NCBI GenBank assembly: GCA_964606385.1
Contig: CAZSFZ010000009.1
Location: 8,269-72,268, forward strand
Direction of reading: 5' to 3'
Origin: Aquincolibacterium sp964606385
Lineage (GTDB): Bacteria > Omnitrophota > Omnitrophia > Omnitrophales > Aquincolibacteriaceae
Length of the DNA stretch: 64,000 bases
Shown here in pieces: positions 24,554 to 35,406 of the stretch (positions within the stretch are counted from its first letter, which is position 1; each line of letters starts with the position of its first letter). The translations under genes and the position numbers were made by a program. The notes beneath the pieces are model-generated. The model was given only the letters and a program-made list of their open reading frames with translations. It was not told the DNA's origin and searched no databases.

Positions 24554-24895
24554 ATGAAAAAATACGAAGGGTTGTTCATTTTTTCGCCGGAGATCACGGG
24601 GGAGAGTCAGAAAGACCCTGCCGCCGAAGTCACGAAATGGATCGAGAAGTTCCAGGGCAAGGTGGTCCAGAAGACCGATCTCGGGAAAAAATCGCTCGGG
24701 CATATGATCGGCAAATATAAAGAAGGCCGGACGCTCGTGTTCGATTTTGAAATGGACCCCTCCCGGACCCAGGAATTCCGCAAGGAACTGGAGCTTCAGG
24801 AGAATCTTTTGAAATACATGGTGAGCATTCCCGCGAAGAAGCCGGCCCTGCCGCCTCTTCCGGCCGCTCCCGCCGCAGCAACGCCGAAAGCATAA
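24554..24895 (+). CDS. rpsF: 30S ribosomal protein S6
   Basis: 113 residues; the S6 fold spans about 1-100 (KKYEGLFIFSPE at the N-terminus, GKKSLGHMIGKYKEGRTLVF in the centre) with an Ala/Pro-rich tail. It binds 16S rRNA with S18, encoded two genes downstream. ATG 24554 is preferred over the GTG 15 bases upstream because it fits the family start and follows GAGGGAG. First gene of rpsF-ssb-rpsR-rplI. Confidence 0.93.
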   Translation: MKKYEGLFIFSPEITGESQKDPAAEVTKWIEKFQGKVVQKTDLGKKSLGHMIGKYKEGRTLVFDFEMDPSRTQEFRKELELQENLLKYMVSIPAKKPALPPLPAAPAAATPKA

Positions 24896-24927
24896 TCAAC
24901 CCAGCACACAACCATATCGGGTGACCT

Positions 24928-25413
24928 ATGGCCGTCAGTTTAAATAAAGTGATGTTGATCGGGAACCTCACCCGTGATCCGGAACTCCGCTACATCCCTT
25001 CAGGGCAGGCCGTGACGACTTTCACGATCGCGGTCAACCGCACGTTCAATTCCAAGGCCGGCGAAAAGAAAGAAGAAGTCTGCTTCATCCGGATCGTGGT
25101 CTGGGCGCGCCTCGCGGAGATCTGCAACGAATACCTTAAAAAAGGCCGTTCCGTTTTTGTGGAAGGAAGGATCCAGACGCGGAGCTGGGACGGTCCGGAC
25201 GGGAACAAGCGTTATTCCACCGAAGTGGTCGCCGACAACGTGCAGTTCCTCGGCGCGAAATCGGGCGGCGGCAAAGGCGACGCGGGCGATGTGCCGACCA
25301 TGGATGTAGACGACAGTATTTTTGAAGCTCCGGAAGGCAGCGCGCCTTCCAAAAAGGGTTCCGTCTCCGTTTCTAAGGATGAGCTGAAACCCGACGAAGA
25401 AATTCCGTTCTAG
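24928..25413 (+). CDS. ssb: single-stranded DNA-binding protein
   Basis: Coats single-stranded DNA at forks and recruits partners. 161 residues: OB-fold (about 1-108; SLNKVMLIGNLTRDPELRY, then FVEGRIQTRSW), a Gly/Ser/Asp linker and the acidic partner-binding tip DEEIPF. It lies in its usual place between rpsF and rpsR. Confidence 0.95.
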   Translation: MAVSLNKVMLIGNLTRDPELRYIPSGQAVTTFTIAVNRTFNSKAGEKKEEVCFIRIVVWARLAEICNEYLKKGRSVFVEGRIQTRSWDGPDGNKRYSTEVVADNVQFLGAKSGGGKGDAGDVPTMDVDDSIFEAPEGSAPSKKGSVSVSKDELKPDEEIPF

Positions 25414-25430
25414 GACTGCGTTACGATCCG

Positions 25431-25487
25431 TTTTACGGGTTTGCCGTATGGTACCGTTAACCCGTAAAAATAAATAAATAGCGGTAC
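25431..25487 (+). promoter_or_regulatory. rpsR leader with the same S6:S18-type element
   Basis: A 10-bp perfect stem (25431-25440 with 25460-25469) presents GTACCGTTA (25451-25459) on its 3' side. The A-rich run AAAAATAAATAAAT follows, and CGGTAC (25482-25487) pairs back to GTACCG (25451-25456). The alternative pairings could form a switch. This repeats the arrangement in front of rpsF. Confidence 0.5.
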
Positions 25488-25510
25488 TCATCAACCAGGT
25501 GTAAAAGAAC

Positions 25511-25831
25511 ATGAAACCGAGATCCTCTTCAAGATTTGGAAAAGACGAAAAGAAAAAACCTTTCGATAAGAATGCCCGCGGTCCCAAAAAAGGCGAAAAG
25601 GGTTACGGCTCCCCGAGCCGCGCTCCTTCCCGGCCGCAGCGCAAACGCATGCGCCGTGTCCTGCCGCACATGGATTACAAAGATGTGGAAGCGCTCGGCA
25701 AGTACATCACGGAGAAGGGCAAGATCCTTCCGCGCCGCATCACGAGGCTGAGCTCGAAAGACCAGAGGACGCTCACGCGGCTTATCAAGAAATCACGGCA
25801 TGCGGGGCTTTTGCCGTTCCAGGCGAACTGA
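25511..25831 (+). CDS. rpsR: 30S ribosomal protein S18
   Basis: Binds 16S rRNA together with S6. 106 residues, about 30 longer than usual because of a basic, low-complexity N-terminus (residues 1-45, Lys/Arg/Pro-rich). The conserved part is DVEALGKYITEKGKILPRR and TRLSSKDQRTL..IKKSRHAGLLPF. No cysteines are present, so it is a zinc-free form. Confidence 0.94.
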   Translation: MKPRSSSRFGKDEKKKPFDKNARGPKKGEKGYGSPSRAPSRPQRKRMRRVLPHMDYKDVEALGKYITEKGKILPRRITRLSSKDQRTLTRLIKKSRHAGLLPFQAN

Positions 25832-25873
25832 TCGCCCGCTCATTTTAATTCAATAGAAAAGGGGAATTGATCC

Positions 25874-26329
25874 ATGGAATTATTGCTTTTGAAGAACGTG
25901 CCGGATGTCGGCAAAAAAGGTGATGTCGTGCGCGTGCGCGACGGATTCGCCCGGAATTTCCTGATCCCGCAGGATCTCGCGATCCCGGCGACGCGCGCCA
26001 ACAAGGAATTTTTCGCGGAAAAACGCGCCCGCAGCGCCGCGCGCAAGCTGAAGGAAAAAGAAGCGGCCGAAAAACGCGCCAAGGACATGAAGGACCTGAA
26101 GATCTCGCTCACGGTCCGCGCGGGAGAAGGGGACAAGCTTTACGGGTCCGTGACGGCCGAAGACCTCCGCGTCGAACTTGAAAAGCAGGGTTACAGCTTC
26201 GAGAAAAAACAGGTCCGCATCAAGGACCCTTTGAAGACCCTGGGCACGCATCAGGTGGATCTGGAGATCTACCCGCAGGTCAAGACGCGCCTGACGGTCG
26301 AGCTCGTCCGCAGCGCCGAGTCCCATTAA
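25874..26329 (+). CDS. rplI: 50S ribosomal protein L9
   Basis: 151 residues, normal length. The N-terminal rRNA-binding domain shows the signature GKKGDVVRVRDGFARNFLIP (about 15-34); a long charged helix (about 45-78) links to the C-terminal domain. AGGGGAA precedes the ATG. Last ribosomal gene of the rpsF cluster, followed by dnaB as in many bacteria. Confidence 0.95.
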   Translation: MELLLLKNVPDVGKKGDVVRVRDGFARNFLIPQDLAIPATRANKEFFAEKRARSAARKLKEKEAAEKRAKDMKDLKISLTVRAGEGDKLYGSVTAEDLRVELEKQGYSFEKKQVRIKDPLKTLGTHQVDLEIYPQVKTRLTVELVRSAESH

Positions 26330-26385
26330 TCCGTAGTCCCGTCGCCGTTCGGAGCATGATGTCCTGGTTCCGGCGGCCGTTTTAA

Positions 26386-26399
26386 ACCTCTTTAGAGGT
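26386..26399 (+). promoter_or_regulatory. hairpin covering the dnaB ribosome site
   Basis: A 6-bp stem (26386-26391 with 26394-26399) includes the AGAGG that serves as Shine-Dalgarno sequence for the GTG at 26405. It could reduce dnaB translation relative to rplI. The stem is short, so the effect may be small. Confidence 0.35.
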
Positions 26400-26404
26400 C
26401 TTTT

Positions 26405-27765
<1,361 letters not shown>

Positions 27766-27769
<4 letters not shown>

Positions 27770-30231
27770 GGCGTTGGGTCATTCTGTTTTTGATGGTGCT
27801 TCTATGCGGGCCCTTTTCTTCGCAGGTTTTCGCGGAAGATACGGCCGCTACGACCGAGGCCGCACCGGCCGCGGCCGAACAACCCGTCCCTGCCGCTGCT
27901 TCCAATCAGCCCGAGGAGGCGGTTCCGGCGGCTCCCGCTCCGGAGACCCCGGTCCAAGCCCCCGCGGCCGAACCCGTAGTAGCTCCTGCTGAAGCACCTG
28001 CCGCATCCGTCCCGCAACCCCCTCAAAAAACCGTCGTGTCGGTGGACGTGCGCGGGAACCGCATCGTCAGCACGAACACGATCCTGAGCAAGATCCAGAC
28101 CAAGCAGGGATTGACCCTCAAACAGCAGACCGTGAATGAGGATATCAAGCGTCTTTATGGCACCGGTTTTTTTGAGGACGTAAAGCTGGAAGTCGAAGAG
28201 CTTCCTGAAGGCTTTAAATTAATCGTGGTGGTGGAGGAAAAACCCATCATCAAGCAGATCGTGATCGAAGGGGCCACCTCCTTTAAAGAAGACAAGCTTC
28301 GTAAAACCTTGGGCGTGATGGAAGGCCAGATCCTTGACCGCAAGGCCGTCAAAAAAGGCGAGGAAGAGATCCGCAAACTTTACGCGGACAAAGGATACCG
28401 GTTCGTGGACCTTCAGGCGGAAGTGAACGTCGATCCGCAAACCAAAGAAGCTGTGGTCACGATCAAAGTCTTTGAAGGAAAAAAATTCAAGATCACCAAG
28501 ATCTCTTTTGAGGGGAATCAGTCCTTCAAGACCAAAGAGCTTCAAAAGCTCATGAAGACGAAAGAAAAGAAATGGTTCCTGTTCGGCACCTTCAAGGAAG
28601 GTGATTTCGAAAAAGACCTTGAGAAGATTGCTTTCTTTTATCAAAAGGAAGGTTATCTGGATGTGAAAGTGGTGCCGGCCTTCGATTACAATAAAGATCA
28701 GAACACCATCCAGATCCTCATCAAGATCGACGAGGGACAGCACTACGTGACTGGCGAGGTCCGTTTCAAAGGCAACACGATCTTCCCGGAATCCGAGCTT
28801 TGGCAGCAGCTTGAGATGCTCCCCGGTTTGACCTATTCCCAGTATTACGTGTCGCAGGACATGGAGAAGATCCGCCAGTTCTACGCGAACGAAGGTTATA
28901 TAGAAGCCCGTGTGGTGCCGGACGTAAAGCTCAACCGTGATACGGGGAAGGTGGATGTTGTTTATGAGATCCAGGAAGGGGACCTCTATTTTGTGGAGAA
29001 GGTCCAGATCCGTGGGAACACCAAGACCCGCGACAAGGTGATCCGCCGCGAACTCCGCATCCGTCCGGGAGAACGCTTCGATGGTAAAAAGATCGAGAAG
29101 TCTAAGGAACGCCTTCAAAACCTTAATTATTTTGAAGAGATCACCTATGATACCGAGCCGACCGATGCCGGTGCGAACCGTAAGGATCTCATCTTCCGGG
29201 TGAAAGAAAAGCGCACCGGGGAACTTTCTTTCGGCGGCGGCATTAGCTCGATCGATACGTTCATGGGGTTTGCCGAGATCTCGCAGCGCAATTTTGATAT
29301 TCTCAATTGGCCTCGCTTCACGGGCGGCGGTCAATCCCTTTCGATCCGCGGGCAGATCGGCACGATCCATCAGGAGTACGATGTCAGCTTTGTGGAACCC
29401 TATCTTTTCAACAAACCTATCTCCTGGGGGACCAACCTTTTCCTCACTTCGCAGGACAATAAGAACACCCTTTTCGGAGAAAGACGGATGGGGGCCTCTA
29501 CGACCTTGTCCCGTCTTTTTAAGGATGTTCTCCGAGTGGGCGGCGGCTACACGCTTGAACGCGTCGAACTCAGGGATATTGCGAGCAATGCGCCGACCTC
29601 CGTTACGGATTTTGACGGACCGGACTGGCTTTCCCGGCTTCGCGCTTTCACGACCTTTGATAACCGCGACAACGTCTTCAGCCCGACCAAGGGCCGCGTG
29701 GTCAATTTTGGCGGTGATCTGATCGGCAGTATCCTGGGCGGCGATCAGGAGTACTACATCCTGCGCGGCGGATATACGGAATACCTCACGTTCCACAAAA
29801 AACACCAGGTTGAATTCCAGGCACATTTGGCCACCTCCCAGTCTTTCGGGAAAACATCCACCACCCCTGCGTATGACCGGTTCTTTGCCGGCGGTCTCGG
29901 AACCGTTCGCGGTTTCAATTACCGCCGCGTGGGTCCCCAGGAGGACGGGGAGGCCGTGGGCGGTCAGACCATGGCGATCTTCAACCTGGACTATTCGTTC
30001 CCGCTGCCATGGCTTGACGCCTTCCGCGGCGTGGTGTTCATTGATGCGGGTAATGTTAGCAGCGATTCCTATAATATCGATTTCGGCAAGTTTTCACTGA
30101 GCACCGGCCCTGGGATCAAGGTCAAAACCCCGATCGGTCCTTTGGCCTTCTACTACGGAATTCCGATCGCGAACCGGGACACCAAGGACCGGAACGGCCG
30201 TTTCGAGTTCAGCCTGAGCCGCAGCTTCTAA
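27766..30231 (+). CDS. bamA: outer membrane protein assembly factor BamA
   Basis: Inserts beta-barrel proteins into the outer membrane. 821 residues: signal peptide (1-23, ending VFAED), an Ala/Pro/Glu-rich linker of about 60 residues not usual for BamA, five POTRA domains (about 87-425; the first opens with VVSVDVRGNRIVSTNTI) and a 16-strand barrel (about 445-821) with the VRGFNYRRVGP motif of the barrel lumen loop and a final aromatic SFRF-like end (FSLSRSF). Followed 43 bases later by an OmpH/Skp-type chaperone gene, the usual neighbour. Confidence 0.95.
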
Positions 30232-30274
30232 GATCTTTCAACTATCGTTCCAGATAAAAAAAAGGAGAAACACC

Positions 30275-30787
30275 ATGAACCGTAAAATGACAGCAGGTTT
30301 TTTAGCGATCCTGATGATGTTGGGCATGAGCCTTCCGGCGTTCGCGGTCGAAATGAAAGTCGCGTATGTCGATGTGGGTGAGGTTTTTGACAATTACCAG
30401 AAGACCAAGGACCAGGACCTGGTGCTCAAAACCGCGGGAGAAGCCAAAGAAAAAGAACGTAATGACATGATGGCCAAGATCCGCTCGATGGAAGACGAAT
30501 TGGCCCTTTTGGCCGCCGACGCCCGCGCCACCAAACAGGAACAGCTGATCGAAAAGAAGCGCCAGCTCGAGGATTTTGACCGCAACGTCCGCCAGCAGCT
30601 CGCGGAACAGCGCGACAAGGTGGTGCGCGAGATCTTCCAGGAGATCGATGTGATCGTTCAGGACCTTTCGACCAAGGGCGGTTACGACATGATCTTCAAT
30701 AAGCGCGTGCTGCTCGCCCAGAAGAAGACATTCGATATCACGGCCCAGGTCTCCGCGGAGCTCGCGAAGAAATACAAGAAGGCCTGA
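30275..30787 (+). CDS. OmpH/Skp-family periplasmic chaperone
   Basis: 170 residues with a signal peptide (1-24, ending PAFA) and a long central coiled coil (about 50-130, Lys/Glu/Gln-rich), the Skp layout. It holds unfolded outer-membrane proteins on the way to BamA. The opening MKVAYVDVGEVFDNYQKT and the closing GGYDMIFNKRVLL are typical. AAAAGGAG precedes the ATG. It lies between bamA and the lpxC fusion, as in many Gram-negatives. Confidence 0.9.
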   Translation: MNRKMTAGFLAILMMLGMSLPAFAVEMKVAYVDVGEVFDNYQKTKDQDLVLKTAGEAKEKERNDMMAKIRSMEDELALLAADARATKQEQLIEKKRQLEDFDRNVRQQLAEQRDKVVREIFQEIDVIVQDLSTKGGYDMIFNKRVLLAQKKTFDITAQVSAELAKKYKKA

Positions 30788-30798
30788 ACCGGAAAGTA

Positions 30799-32079
30799 AT
30801 GAAACAAAAGACTCTCAAAAACCGGGTTGTTTTTGAAGGTACGGGGCTCCATACCGGCCGTAAGGTGACGGTTTGCGTGCGCCCCGCCGCTGAGAACACC
30901 GGGATCCTTTTTTGCCGCGTCGATCTTGCCCCCGAGCTCAAGGTACGGGCCTCCATCGAGAACGTCTGTTCCGATGAAGCGCGCCAGACCGCGATCAAGG
31001 TCGGCGAAGGCCGTGTCCGCACGATCGAGCACCTCATGGCCTCGTTCCACGGCCTGGGGGTCGATAACGCCCTGGTCGAGATCGACGGGGAAGAAGTCCC
31101 CGGGATGGACGGTAGCGCCCTCGAATTCACTAACGGCCTCATGACCGCCGGCCTCGAGGAGCAACATGCCGAGCGGCAGTTCCTGACGGTCCAGACGCCT
31201 GTCTATGTCGATCAGGGGGACCAATCGATCGTGATCCTGCCCGCGGAATCCTTCTCGGTCTCCTACATGCTCAATTACCGGGACGCGGACCTGCGGGACC
31301 AGTATCTGTCCCTGCCGATCCTTCCGGAGATCTTCGAGCGCGAGCTCGCGCCGGCCCGCACGTTCTGCCTCAAAAAAGAAGCCGAACTCCTTCTTTCGAT
31401 GGGGTTCGGCAAAGGCGCGAATCCTTCCAACACGCTTATTTTTGAAAAGAACCAGCCGCTCCAGAATACGCTGCGGTTTGAGAACGAAGCCTGCCGCCAC
31501 AAGATGATGGATATCCTGGGCGATCTTTTTCTGTGCGGCAAATTCATCCGTGGGCACGTGATCGCCTCCCGGAGCGGTCACGCCCTTAACGTCGAACTTG
31601 TGAGGAAATTAACGATGAGCACACCCGCCGAAACGAAACCCTTCTCCAAAACCCTGACCGTTGAAGATATCCAGAAGGTCATCCCGCACCGTTATCCGTT
31701 CCTTTTTGTGGACCGGATCGAGAATTTTGAGCCGGGGACCCGGGCGACGGGTTTCAAGCAGGTCACCATGAATGATTATTTCTTCCAGGGGCATTTCCCC
31801 GGACATCCCGTGATGCCGGGGGTCCTGATCGTGGAGGCCATGGCGCAGGTCGGCGGCGTGATCATGCTCGGAGAGCCCGAGAACCGCGGGAAGATCGCTT
31901 ATTTCATGAGCGTGGATCAGGTCAAGTGGCGCAGTCCCGTGCTTCCGGGAGACACGCTCCGGATGGAAGTTGAAGTCCTGAAGAAACGCGCGAAATTCGG
32001 CCAGTGTGCCGGCAAGGCTTATGTGGGAGATAAACTTGTATGCGAAGCGGATGTGAAGTTCGCCGTGGTGGATGCGTGA
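30799..32079 (+). CDS. LpxC-FabZ fusion (lipid A deacetylase and hydroxyacyl-ACP dehydratase)
   Basis: 426 residues joining two enzymes. Residues 1-270 are LpxC, the zinc deacetylase committing UDP-acyl-GlcNAc to lipid A: Glu77-His78 in TIEHLMASFHG, the HKMMD zinc pair, and SGHALN with the catalytic His. Residues about 283-426 are FabZ, the fatty-acid dehydratase: IPHRYPFLFVDRI, catalytic His in GHFPGHPVMPG and Glu in VEAMAQVGG. The fusion is known in Bacteroidota and several candidate phyla. LpxC uses and FabZ removes the same beta-hydroxyacyl-ACP pool, so the fusion may balance the two. It is followed directly by lpxA with overlapping stop and start. Confidence 0.95.
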   Translation: MKQKTLKNRVVFEGTGLHTGRKVTVCVRPAAENTGILFCRVDLAPELKVRASIENVCSDEARQTAIKVGEGRVRTIEHLMASFHGLGVDNALVEIDGEEVPGMDGSALEFTNGLMTAGLEEQHAERQFLTVQTPVYVDQGDQSIVILPAESFSVSYMLNYRDADLRDQYLSLPILPEIFERELAPARTFCLKKEAELLLSMGFGKGANPSNTLIFEKNQPLQNTLRFENEACRHKMMDILGDLFLCGKFIRGHVIASRSGHALNVELVRKLTMSTPAETKPFSKTLTVEDIQKVIPHRYPFLFVDRIENFEPGTRATGFKQVTMNDYFFQGHFPGHPVMPGVLIVEAMAQVGGVIMLGEPENRGKIAYFMSVDQVKWRSPVLPGDTLRMEVEVLKKRAKFGQCAGKAYVGDKLVCEADVKFAVVDA

Positions 32080-32843
32080 TCCATCCGACGGCGATCGTCC
32101 ACCCGGACGCCGTTCTTGGTGAAGGCGTTGAGATCGGCCCCTGGTCGATCATTGAGGGGACGGTCAAGATCGGAGCGAGGACCAAGGTCGGTCCCCGCGT
32201 CACGATCGAAGGCCATACCACGATCGGGGAAGATAACGTCATCTTCACGGGTGCCATCGTCGGCAGTCTGACCCAGGACAAAAAAGCCGATGGGGGCGTG
32301 AGCTACCTCCGGATCGGCGACCGCAACACGATCCGCGAATACGCGACCCTGAACCCCGGCACGCTGAACGGCACCGAGACCGTGATCGGGAACGATAACC
32401 TCCTGATGGCGTACGCGCATGTCGCGCATGACTGCATCATCCATAACGGGGCAACGCTTGCCAATAACGCGACGCTTGCGGGCCATGTGATCGTGGAGGA
32501 CAAGGCGATCATCGGAGGCCTTTCCGCGGTCCATCAGTTCGTGCGGATCGGGAGCCTTTCGATCACGGGAGGCTGTTCCAAAGTCGTGCAGGACATCCCT
32601 CCTTATATGATGGTGGACGGTCATCCGGCTACGGCGTTCGGGATCAATTCCGTCGGCCTGGACCGGGCGGGGTTCTCCAAAGAAGAAAAATCCGCCATCA
32701 AAAAAGCTTTCAAGATCATCTTCCGGTCCGGTCTGATCCTGAAGAACGTCATCAAACAGATCCAGCAAGACATTCCCCTCACTCCTTCCATCCAAACGAT
32801 CCTGACATTCCTGGAAAAGTCCGAACGGGGCATTTGCGGCTAG
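32076..32843 (+). CDS. lpxA: UDP-N-acetylglucosamine acyltransferase
   Basis: First step of lipid A synthesis. 255 residues starting at a GTG inside the lpxC stop (GTGA), which gives the family start (V)IHPTAIVHPDA and normal length; the upstream in-frame ATG only adds non-conserved residues. The left-handed beta-helix of hexapeptide repeats spans about 1-185 and a helical C-terminal domain about 190-255. The catalytic His lies in AYAHVAHDC (about 118-126), and AVHQFVRIG is conserved. Confidence 0.94.
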   Translation: MIHPTAIVHPDAVLGEGVEIGPWSIIEGTVKIGARTKVGPRVTIEGHTTIGEDNVIFTGAIVGSLTQDKKADGGVSYLRIGDRNTIREYATLNPGTLNGTETVIGNDNLLMAYAHVAHDCIIHNGATLANNATLAGHVIVEDKAIIGGLSAVHQFVRIGSLSITGGCSKVVQDIPPYMMVDGHPATAFGINSVGLDRAGFSKEEKSAIKKAFKIIFRSGLILKNVIKQIQQDIPLTPSIQTILTFLEKSERGICG

Positions 32844-32918
32844 GGCTTGCCCCGCGCCCGCGTGCCGCGGGACTGTTTCCGGCCGTCTAGCGCAAGGGAT
32901 GAAGACGGTGCCCCTTTC

Positions 32919-32927
32919 TGGTATAAT
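32919..32927 (+). promoter_or_regulatory. extended -10 promoter for lpxI
   Basis: TGGTATAAT is a perfect extended -10 element; there is no good -35 box 17 bases upstream. Transcription would start near 32934, just before a GAGGTGA ribosome site and the lpxI ATG. The preceding spacer (32844-32918) holds no gene. Confidence 0.55.
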
Positions 32928-32944
32928 CCTGGCGAGGTGACTTT

Positions 32945-33760
32945 ATGAAGACCATGGGCATTATCGCGGGGAACGGCCGTTTTCCCATCCTGGTGGCCGA
33001 AGAGGCCAAAAAGACCGGGTACCGGGTCGTGACCTGCGGCATCGAGCAGGAAGCGGAACCCGTTCTGGAAAAGCTCTCGGACGCTTTTCTTTGGGTCAAG
33101 GTCGGCGAACTCAAGAAACTTTCAAAATTCCTGAAAGAGGAGGGCGCGCACGAGGCCATCATGGCCGGGAAGATCGAGAAGGTCCGTTTCTTTAAAGAGA
33201 ACGTGCGGCTGGACCTCGACATGATGTCGGTCCTTGTGAAGCTGAAGGACCACAAGGACGACTCGCTCCTGGGCGGTATCGCGGACTATCTTTTCAAGAA
33301 GGGGATCGTCCTGCAGGACTCCACCTGTTTATTGAAAGACATGATGCCGGGGCCGGGGCTTCTCGGGAAACGGAAACCCTCCAAGGCCGTTATGGATAAT
33401 ATCGATTTTGGTTTCGAAATGGCGCAGAAGGTCGCGGGCGCCGATATCGGGCAGACCGTGGTCGTGAAGAAAAAGGCAGTGCTCGCGGTCGAAGCGATCG
33501 AAGGGACCGACGAGGCCATCCGCCGCGGCGCGGCCCTCGGGAACGGCAAGATCGTGGTCGTGAAGATCGCCAAGCCGAACCAGGACATGCGCTTCGATGT
33601 GCCCGCGGTGGGGCTCAAGACCCTGGAAGGCCTCATCGCCGCCAAAGCCGAGGCCTTCGCCTTTGAGGCCCATAAGACCCTTTTCATCGGAAAGGATATT
33701 TTTGTCGAGAAGGCCAACCGAGCCGGCATCGTTCTCTACGGAGTCAGCGATCGCCCCTGA
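32945..33760 (+). CDS. lpxI: UDP-2,3-diacylglucosamine pyrophosphatase, LpxI type
   Basis: Fourth step of lipid A synthesis, releasing lipid X and UMP; LpxI replaces LpxH in many phyla. 271 residues matching the former DUF1009: N-terminal part opens with MGIIAGNGRFPILVAEEAKK, and the C-terminal catalytic domain includes DIGQTVVVKKKAVLAVEAIE, EGTDEAIRRGA and the ending KPNQDMRFDVPAVGLKT. Spacing to the next gene is 11 bases, so the sigma-54 activator may be co-transcribed. Confidence 0.93.
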   Translation: MKTMGIIAGNGRFPILVAEEAKKTGYRVVTCGIEQEAEPVLEKLSDAFLWVKVGELKKLSKFLKEEGAHEAIMAGKIEKVRFFKENVRLDLDMMSVLVKLKDHKDDSLLGGIADYLFKKGIVLQDSTCLLKDMMPGPGLLGKRKPSKAVMDNIDFGFEMAQKVAGADIGQTVVVKKKAVLAVEAIEGTDEAIRRGAALGNGKIVVVKIAKPNQDMRFDVPAVGLKTLEGLIAAKAEAFAFEAHKTLFIGKDIFVEKANRAGIVLYGVSDRP

Positions 33761-33771
33761 TCCCCGGACCT

Positions 33772-35355
33772 ATGAGCACCGAAAGATCAAAACCCACCAC
33801 AGGTCTTAAACGCGAGATCCAGGAACTCAGCGTCCTCTATGAGATTACGCGCCACATGACGGCGCCGTTCCCGATCGAGGAGAGGATGAGGAAAGCGCTC
33901 GACGTGCTCCATGAGAAGATGGACATGCACCGCGGCACCTTGACGCTTTTGGATCCCGACGGCGAGAGTCTGACGATCGAGATCGCCCACGGCCTTGATG
34001 ATCAGGCCAAAAAAAAAGGGCGCTACAAGATCGGCGAGGGCATCACTGGGAAAGTCGTGGAAGCGGGGGAGCCGATCGCGGTACCGAACATCGGGGAAGA
34101 GCCGCTTTTCCTTAACCGGACCGGCGCGCGCAAGGACCTCCGGCGCAACCGGGTCGCTTTCATCTGCGTTCCCGTGAAAATCGACCAGGAGACCATCGGC
34201 GCGCTCAGCGTGGACCGCCTTTTTGAAGGGGACGTTTCTTTGGAGGAGGACCTGAGGCTCCTCACCATCATCAGTTCGATCCTCGCGCAGACCGTCGCGA
34301 GTTACCGCCTTCGTGAAAAAGAGAAAGCGAAACTCCAGTTCGAGAATGTGGAGCTGAAGCGCGAACTCGCCAAAAAATTCCATCCGGCCAACATCATCGG
34401 CAAGAGCAAGCGCATGGAAGAGGTCTACGAGGCGATCGACACCGTCAGCCGCACCCGTTCGACCGTGCTTTTGCGGGGCGAGACGGGGACCGGCAAGGAA
34501 CTGGTGGCGCACGCAATCCACTATAATAGTCACCGGGCGAAAGGCCCGTTCATCAAAGTCTCCTGCGCCGCTTTGCCGGAAACGCTTCTTGAGAGCGAGC
34601 TTTTCGGGTACGAAAAGGGGGCGTTCACGGGGGCCGCGGCCAGAAAACTCGGGCGTTTTGAGATGGCCGACGGCGGCACGCTTTTCCTCGATGAGATCGG
34701 GGATATTTCCGCTTCGACCCAGATCAAGCTTCTGCGCGCGCTCCAGGAGCGTGAATTCGAACGGGTGGGCGGGACGGAGACGATCCGCATCGACGTGCGC
34801 GTGATCGCGGCCACGAACCGGGACCTTGAAAAGGCGATCCAGGAAAAACAATTCCGGGAAGATCTCTATTACCGTCTGAACGTCGTGCCGATCCTTTTGC
34901 CGTCTCTGCGGGAAAGGCGGGAAGACATTCCTCTTTTGGTCTCTCATTTCCTCAAAAAAGCCGGGCTCGAGAACGGCAAGAAAGTAAAGTATGTCTCCGA
35001 CGCGGCCATGGAATACCTGATGAACTACAACTGGCCGGGGAATATCCGCGAGCTTGAGAACGCCGTGGAGCGGGCCGTGATCCATTGCAAGACGGACACG
35101 CTCGAGGCCGATCTTTTCCCGATCCCGGGGCCCAAAGGGCATCCGGTCACGATCCAGCTCCAGGGGGCGCAGACCTTCCAAGGCATGCCTGAAGAGATCT
35201 CCGGAGACCTTCCAAGCGCGGTCGAAGAGCTTGAAAAGAAAATGATCCGGGAGGCTTTTCAGCGGACAGGCGGGAACCAGCGCAAAGCGGCCAGGATCCT
35301 CGGGGTGACCGAACGAATCCTCGGCTATAAGGCCAAGCTCTACAAACTTAAATAA
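33772..35355 (+). CDS. NifA-like sigma-54-dependent activator with GAF domain
   Basis: 527 residues: N-terminal GAF domain (about 25-175), a coiled linker (about 178-205), AAA+ sigma-54-activation domain (about 207-435) with Walker A GETGTGKE, the sigma-54-contact loop GAFTGA and FLDEIGD Walker B, and a C-terminal Fis-type HTH (about 488-527, GGNQRKAARILGVTERILG). There is no receiver domain, so control is not by phosphorylation; the GAF domain may bind a small ligand or PII, as in NifA. The sigma-54 promoter of glnN and two palindromes begin right after the stop, making it the likely activator of the nitrogen genes. Symbol withheld because no nif genes are here. Confidence 0.9.
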   Translation: MSTERSKPTTGLKREIQELSVLYEITRHMTAPFPIEERMRKALDVLHEKMDMHRGTLTLLDPDGESLTIEIAHGLDDQAKKKGRYKIGEGITGKVVEAGEPIAVPNIGEEPLFLNRTGARKDLRRNRVAFICVPVKIDQETIGALSVDRLFEGDVSLEEDLRLLTIISSILAQTVASYRLREKEKAKLQFENVELKRELAKKFHPANIIGKSKRMEEVYEAIDTVSRTRSTVLLRGETGTGKELVAHAIHYNSHRAKGPFIKVSCAALPETLLESELFGYEKGAFTGAAARKLGRFEMADGGTLFLDEIGDISASTQIKLLRALQEREFERVGGTETIRIDVRVIAATNRDLEKAIQEKQFREDLYYRLNVVPILLPSLRERREDIPLLVSHFLKKAGLENGKKVKYVSDAAMEYLMNYNWPGNIRELENAVERAVIHCKTDTLEADLFPIPGPKGHPVTIQLQGAQTFQGMPEEISGDLPSAVEELEKKMIREAFQRTGGNQRKAARILGVTERILGYKAKLYKLK

Positions 35356-35373
35356 GTCTACAATTTTGTAGAC
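35356..35373. promoter_or_regulatory. palindromic upstream activator site 1
   Basis: GTCTACAATTTTGTAGAC is an 18-bp palindrome with 8-bp arms, starting one base after the activator stop codon. It differs from site 2 only at position 3 of each arm and in the two centre bases. Its centre is about 119 bases before the predicted glnN transcription start. Confidence 0.65.
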
Positions 35374-35388
35374 TTTAATTACCTTCTT

Positions 35389-35406
35389 GTATACAAATTT
35401 GTATAC
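35389..35406. promoter_or_regulatory. palindromic upstream activator site 2
   Basis: GTATACAAATTTGTATAC is an 18-bp palindrome of the form GTnTACAA-N2-TTGTAnAC. Its centre is 33 bases from that of site 1, three turns of DNA, so both sites face the same side. That is the usual arrangement for a sigma-54 enhancer-binding dimer pair. Confidence 0.65.

Noticed and set aside
35356..35406. The two palindromes as a transcription terminator of the activator gene
   Set aside because: They are AT-rich with 2-base centres and lack a T-run, and there are two similar copies on one DNA face next to a sigma-54 promoter; an enhancer reading fits better.
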